NCBI RefSeq assembly: GCF_014647655.1
Contig: NZ_BMPP01000016.1
Location: 5,339-69,338, forward strand
Length of the DNA: 64,000 bases
DNA from: Deinococcus malanensis
GTDB taxonomy: Bacteria > Deinococcota > Deinococci > Deinococcales > Deinococcaceae
Direction: 5' to 3'
Within the stretch, counting starts at the first letter, position 1. Every line of letters begins with the position of its first letter. The notes under the pieces are model-generated. The model worked only from the letters and a program-made list of their open reading frames with translations. It was not told the origin of the DNA and did not search any database. A program made the translations under genes and the position numbers. Shown here piece after piece: positions 60,917 through 64,000 of the stretch.

Positions 60917-60973
60917 CATGCTCACATCAACATTCTCGCCAGACCAGAACAACGAACCCTGGTACGTTGAGAG

Positions 60974-61174
60974 GTGCTCAAGTTTCGTCGCCCACGCCAG
61001 TCAGACAGCACCCCGCCCGCAACACAAGCTCCACCTCGCCCTCACGGAGCACGCATCAGCGACCAGTTCGAAAGCGAGGTCCACACGGCCCTCCAGAACG
61101 TCCCCTATGACGTCCGACCCGACATGCTCCTCGAAGACTGCGTCGCGCTGACCTTCGCGAGAGGTCTTGACTGA
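60974..61174 (+). CDS. Small hypothetical protein
   Basis: 66 residues with a GTG start. The N-terminal 30 are Pro/Ser/Arg-rich. The C-terminal half, ISDQFESEVHTALQNVPYDV then RPDMLLEDCVALTFARGLD, reads as a genuine helical protein. TACGTT lies 5 nt before the GTG, consistent with leaderless transcription. The 3' half overlaps a convergent frame at 61056-61418, and one of the two may be false; this one is better supported by composition. Confidence 0.5.
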   Translation: MLKFRRPRQSDSTPPATQAPPRPHGARISDQFESEVHTALQNVPYDVRPDMLLEDCVALTFARGLD

Positions 61175-61418
61175 CACGCATGCACCCCACGCTCGGGTGA
61201 GCGGATCCCTTATGCCGCCCGATCCGATTCGTGAGCGCCTCCCGGAAGGCCTCTGGGTGGATCACGAGCAGCACTCCGCTGTACCGCACCAGCCTGGCGT
61301 CCGGTTTCGGTCCTGAACCGGGGAGGATTTCGTGGGGTCCGTACGTGACCTGCAGAACGTGGAAGCCGTACGTACCGCCGAGCCCCTGCAGGAGTCCCGC
61401 ACGAGCGCACGTGAGCAA
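61056..61418 (-). CDS. Hypothetical protein, boundaries uncertain
   Basis: A minus-strand frame with LLQGLGGTYGFHVLQVTYGP, ARLVRYSGVLLVIHPEAFRE and ALTNRIGRHKGSAHPSVGCM, which looks like real protein. The C-terminal third (Arg/Ser-rich) overlaps the convergent small gene and is doubtful. The start codon may be TTG (61418) or lie further upstream in the tail of the 61444-61941 gene. It probably belongs to the same operon as the two genes upstream. Confidence 0.45.
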   Translation of the reverse strand: MLTCARAGLLQGLGGTYGFHVLQVTYGPHEILPGSGPKPDARLVRYSGVLLVIHPEAFREALTNRIGRHKGSAHPSVGCMRVSQDLSRRSARRSLRGACRVGRHRGRSGGPCGPRFRTGR

Positions 61419-61443
61419 CTCGAATCGCAGCAGCGTGCGCCCC

Positions 61444-61941
61444 CTAGTTCCCGCGCGCGATGGCGGGTGGGTGCGCGAGGGCCGCCGTGGCCAGTTCGAC
61501 GGCCTCCTCGAACCCGCCGTGCCCGTCGTACCCGGCCTGGCTGTTCAGGAGGGCCCGGTACGCGACCGCGTACACGTTCCTTCGCATCTCGGTGTCGTTC
61601 AGGGTCTCGACGAACTGGTCACTCGCGAGCAGGTTGCCCAGGTGGCGGGCTTCCACGCCGGCACTCGTGGTGTCCTGCTGCTCGGGCACGTGCGCGACCA
61701 GGTGCACGGTGCGCTCCTGCGGGTCCAGGGTGAACGCGAGTTGCGCGCGGGTCTGCGCGAGCACGGTGGGCGTGAGGGCACGGACGGCGTCCACGATGTG
61801 GTTGGCCATCAGGGCGAGGTTGTGGCGGTCCTGGAAGGGGAACTGCTCGGTGAGTTCCATGCCGATCATGACGCGGGTGGTGTCGTCGGTCAGTTGGGGC
61901 AGTTGGCTGGTGGCATCGAAGTCGAAGTCGAAGTCGGTCAT
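61444..61941 (-). CDS. Hypothetical protein, operon middle gene
   Basis: 165 residues from MTDFDFDFDATSQLPQLTDD. GGAGG sits 8 nt before the ATG at 61941. Mixed alpha/beta with an acidic N-terminus: RVMIGMELTEQFPFQDRHNL, AQLAFTLDPQERTVHLVAHV, LASDQFVETLNDTEMRRNVY. No signal or membrane segment. No known domain recognised. The 53-nt gap from the upstream gene and same strand suggest co-transcription. An alternative start at 61956 adds five residues. Confidence 0.65.
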   Translation of the reverse strand: MTDFDFDFDATSQLPQLTDDTTRVMIGMELTEQFPFQDRHNLALMANHIVDAVRALTPTVLAQTRAQLAFTLDPQERTVHLVAHVPEQQDTTSAGVEARHLGNLLASDQFVETLNDTEMRRNVYAVAYRALLNSQAGYDGHGGFEEAVELATAALAHPPAIARGN

Positions 61942-61992
61942 GGGTTCAGCCTCCACTGGGAGAGGGGGTCAGGGCAAGCGGCTGTAAGCGCA

Positions 61993-62394
61993 TCAGCTGG
62001 CCTGGAGGGCAAGGGGGCTCATGACCTGCTGGAGTGCGGCCGCGAGGCGCCGGCGGTCGTCCATGGTGATCAGGAACTGGCTACTGAGGCTGGGGGAGCC
62101 ATGCGGTCGAACGGCGCCCAGGGTGAGGGTGGCGGCACCGGCGTGAATGAATGCGACGCCCTGCTGTGCGGGGAGGAGGTCGTGCACGGTTCCGGTCGTG
62201 CCTTCCTGGAGGAAGGCGCGCAGGCGCGGGATGAGGTGCTCGGGGCACGCGCCGGTGAGTTCGGCGGAGATGCCGTTGAAATCGGTGATCAGGGTGAGGT
62301 GAACGGAGTGCTCAGAGCGGTGATGCTCGACGAGGAGGACCGCCCCGAAATCCGTCAGGACGAGCTGGGCAGTCGGCGGGTGAGTGGAGATCAT
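61993..62394 (-). CDS. Hypothetical protein, operon first gene
   Basis: About 133 residues: MISTHPPTAQLVLTDFGAVL, RSEHSVHLTLITDFNGISAE, PEHLIPRLRAFLQEGTTGTV and SSQFLITMDDRRRLAAALQQ. Alternating strands then a C-terminal helix suggest a compact alpha/beta domain with no signal peptide. Start 62394 or 62418. I recognise no family. It leads a set of three same-strand unknown genes (62394 to 61056). Confidence 0.6.
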   Translation of the reverse strand: MISTHPPTAQLVLTDFGAVLLVEHHRSEHSVHLTLITDFNGISAELTGACPEHLIPRLRAFLQEGTTGTVHDLLPAQQGVAFIHAGAATLTLGAVRPHGSPSLSSQFLITMDDRRRLAAALQQVMSPLALQAS

Positions 62395-62543
62395 GCTTCG
62401 CAGGGTGATGGGGCGCATGTGTGCCAAGCAATCAGGAGCTGCAGATGACGTTCCGCGACATGTGCAGCACGGCGTGCACTTGACTGGGGCGTGGGACCGC
62501 GCAGGGTGACGAACATGCGCGCGGACAGGTCCGGGGTGAGCTG

Positions 62544-63380
62544 TCAGACCCCGCATCCCCCTTGAAGGCGGGACTTCAGGCCACTGCCGGACCTCCACTC
62601 ATTCACGTCCAGGGCATAGCCTTCGTAGTACGCGCCGAATGTCACGACTTCCATGCGTCCGTCCCCGTTCAGGTCAGCGATGCCGGCCAGCCGGTACAGG
62701 GTCGCCATGGGCATGGGTTGATCCGAACCCGGGTCCCAGGGCGTGCGGGGGGCGAGGTGCTCTCCGAGTACGGTGGTCACGACCCGGCCGTTCATCACCT
62801 GCCGGAGCAGGAGCAGGCTGTAGTCGCCCGGCATGCCGACAGGCGGTGGGTCCAGGCCCTGACGTCCGGCAAAGTGCGCGGCTTCCAGGATGACTTCCTG
62901 GGTGCCATTGCCGTCCAGATCCGTGCGGGTCACACCCAACACGTTGACCTTCGCGCCGGTCAGGCCGCGCCTAGTCAGTTCCGCGCGCACAATCTCGCGG
63001 TAGGTCGGGTTGTTCGTGGGCACGCTGACGACCGGGCGGGGGTGCCCCTTGACCGTGCCGGGAACGAGCAGCCGGAAGGGACCGGAGGCCAGGCCCGGCG
63101 TGAGGCGGACAGCGTAAGCGGACATGCACGGATCCCCGAACGATTCCGCGCGACCTCCCGTAACTGGCGTGGCAGGGCCGGAAACCGGCCGGTAGGTTTC
63201 CCCGGCACGAGTGCGGGGGGCGGCCTGGACGGCAGGGAGCCAGCCACTTCCTGTCCAGGCGCCCAGCAATTCCGCCTGGTCGGCACCTGGGAGCTGCACG
63301 AGGACAGGCGCGAAGGCCCCTGCAGGGATGGACCATGCGGAAGCCACCGTCAGCAGGATCGGGAGCAGAACATGTCGCAT
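62544..63380 (-). CDS. Exported protein with EF-hand-like/FG-GAP Ca-binding motifs
   Basis: 278 residues. A signal peptide (MRHVLLPILLTVASAWSIPA) precedes a beta-rich mature part with TPGLASGPFRLLVPGTVKGH. Two acidic loops, TDLDGNGTQEVILEAA and ADLNGDGRMEVVTFGA, match calcium-binding FG-GAP/dockerin-like DxDxNGxxE motifs. A final GGCGV tail may carry a disulfide with the Cys at DPCMS. Likely a periplasmic or surface protein stabilised by calcium. No enzyme family recognised. Confidence 0.75.
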   Translation of the reverse strand: MRHVLLPILLTVASAWSIPAGAFAPVLVQLPGADQAELLGAWTGSGWLPAVQAAPRTRAGETYRPVSGPATPVTGGRAESFGDPCMSAYAVRLTPGLASGPFRLLVPGTVKGHPRPVVSVPTNNPTYREIVRAELTRRGLTGAKVNVLGVTRTDLDGNGTQEVILEAAHFAGRQGLDPPPVGMPGDYSLLLLRQVMNGRVVTTVLGEHLAPRTPWDPGSDQPMPMATLYRLAGIADLNGDGRMEVVTFGAYYEGYALDVNEWRSGSGLKSRLQGGCGV

Positions 63381-63420
63381 GCTTCACCGTAAGCCACAAG
63401 CACCTGTCCGTGGTTACGGA

Positions 63421-63793
63421 TGATACTCGGGTCTTTCGAACTCCTCCCGGCGGGCTTGTGGGACGAACTCCAGGTGCGGGACGACGCGCAGAGCATTCCC
63501 TGCAAGACATCCGCGTGGCCAGGACCCAATCAGGCCGGGATGGCAGCCCTGCGACTAATGGCCGGGCATGGCAGCCCTGCGTCGGCATCCTGCGTCTTGT
63601 GGAGGATGCGCACGAGATTGGCTGTCCCCGCCCTTGAAGTTGCCACGCTGTTGCCACGCCCAGCCGCTTAGGCTGTGGGTACCAGATTCATCAGCGTCAA
63701 GAGGAGGACGGCCCCAGAAACTGATGCTCCCGCTCAAACTGCCTGGACGACATCTCTCAATATCCGCTCCTGGCGGACTGGAGGGACCCCATC
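63421..63793. other. Upstream region without a supported gene
   Basis: Frames of up to 85 codons exist here (for example, 63420-63671), but none shows family resemblance or a signal, and the composition is uneven. The segment is probably a mix of regulatory DNA and eroded coding sequence. GGAGGGACCCC at 63780-63790 serves the next gene. Confidence 0.4.
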
Positions 63794-64000
63794 ATGATCC
63801 CCACCTCATCCTCGCGGCCCGGTAAGCGCCGAGCCCTCCTCATCCTCGGTGCAGCCCTGGCATCCAGTGCGATGGCCTGGAAGCCCAGCACTCACATCTA
63901 CTTCGCTGAGCAGGCGCTGACAGACGCAGTCACCGACGGCCGGGTCACCATCTGCCGCACCAACTACGAGGCAGGAACCATCGCAGGCGACTGCCGTGAC
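63794..64000 (+). CDS. Exported protein, N-terminal part (runs off window edge)
   Basis: 69 codons, cut by the window edge. A basic head (RPGKRRA) and a hydrophobic core (LLILGAALASSAMA) form a signal peptide with likely cleavage after AMA. The mature part begins WKPSTHIYFAEQALTDAVTD, which recalls zinc-dependent phospholipase C-like or similar secreted proteins starting at WxPxTH, but the match is too short to name. GGAGGG precedes the ATG. Confidence 0.65.
   Translation, partial: MIPTSSSRPGKRRALLILGAALASSAMAWKPSTHIYFAEQALTDAVTDGRVTICRTNYEAGTIAGDCRD

Noticed and set aside
61231..62448. A 405-codon open frame on the plus strand
   Set aside because: It is antisense to two better-supported genes (61444-61941 and 61993-62394), is Gly/Val/Glu-rich with no domain and has no ribosome site.
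1..64000. CRISPR array
   Set aside because: No series of regularly spaced short direct repeats with unique spacers was seen. The 56-bp tandem pair and the two long noncoding repeats do not have that structure.
1..64000. rRNA or tRNA genes, replication origin, partition genes
   Set aside because: No conserved rRNA sequence, complete cloverleaf, iteron array, ParA/ParB or Rep protein was recognised, so the replicon type cannot be settled from the window.

Overview
The window looks like Deinococcus DNA. It is GC-rich. Several genes have a -10-like hexamer only 5 to 8 nt before the start codon, as leaderless Deinococcus genes do. Many products have a Deinococcus flavour: HD-GYP and GGDEF signalling proteins with GAF and PAS domains, DUF6624-like exported proteins, a glycine-rich-domain protein, a RecA tail and a protein-primed-free family B polymerase tail. 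The high load of gene pieces, insertion-sequence remnants and orphan hypothetical genes suggests an accessory replicon (plasmid or megaplasmid) or a decaying chromosomal island. That is inference, since no replication origin or partition locus was seen.

Layout. 0-5 kb: an edge lipoprotein, decayed fragments, an ArsR-family repressor with a small coupled gene, and an MFS exporter divergent from a winged-helix regulator. 4.6-12.3 kb: an ABC exporter, a DUF805 membrane protein, a GAF-type regulator carrying an OmpR-like DNA-binding domain, an ankyrin protein and small unknown genes. 12.3-24.3 kb is a graveyard with islands of intact genes. It holds the DNA-binding half of an Mrr-like restriction protein, an inverted DNA polymerase fragment, and fragments of an MFS protein, an SF1 helicase, an amine oxidase, an IS630 transposase, a GGDEF protein and response regulators, then several unrecorded small membrane proteins and a tandem noncoding repeat. 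24.3-38.3 kb: a DUF433/DUF5615 toxin-antitoxin pair, a glycoside-hydrolase-like gene with an in-frame stop, an ABC-F ATPase, exported proteins, a NUDIX gene, an amidohydrolase with an in-frame stop, the C-terminal part of a family B DNA polymerase and an S41 protease.

38.6-59.2 kb is rich in cyclic di-GMP genes. There are two large HD-GYP proteins (860 and 962 aa), one intact TPR-GGDEF protein, one TPR-GGDEF gene split by a 56-bp tandem duplication, and one GAF-GGDEF fragment. Between them lie a beta-lactamase-family hydrolase, lipoproteins and several chimeric ORFs made by rearrangement. 59.4-60.8 kb: an IS3-family element with a visible -1 frameshift signal runs straight into the C-terminal third of a recA gene and its terminator. 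60.9-64 kb: a cluster of unknown genes and two exported proteins.

Two themes recur. First, genes are broken by single nonsense codons in otherwise intact reading frames (amber or opal, several compatible with C-to-T change). Second, unrelated half-genes are fused at sharp junctions. The features most worth following are the 56-bp duplication that could act as an on/off switch of a diguanylate cyclase, the tandem noncoding repeat with a conserved palindrome, and the scattered polymerase, recA and Mrr-like pieces.
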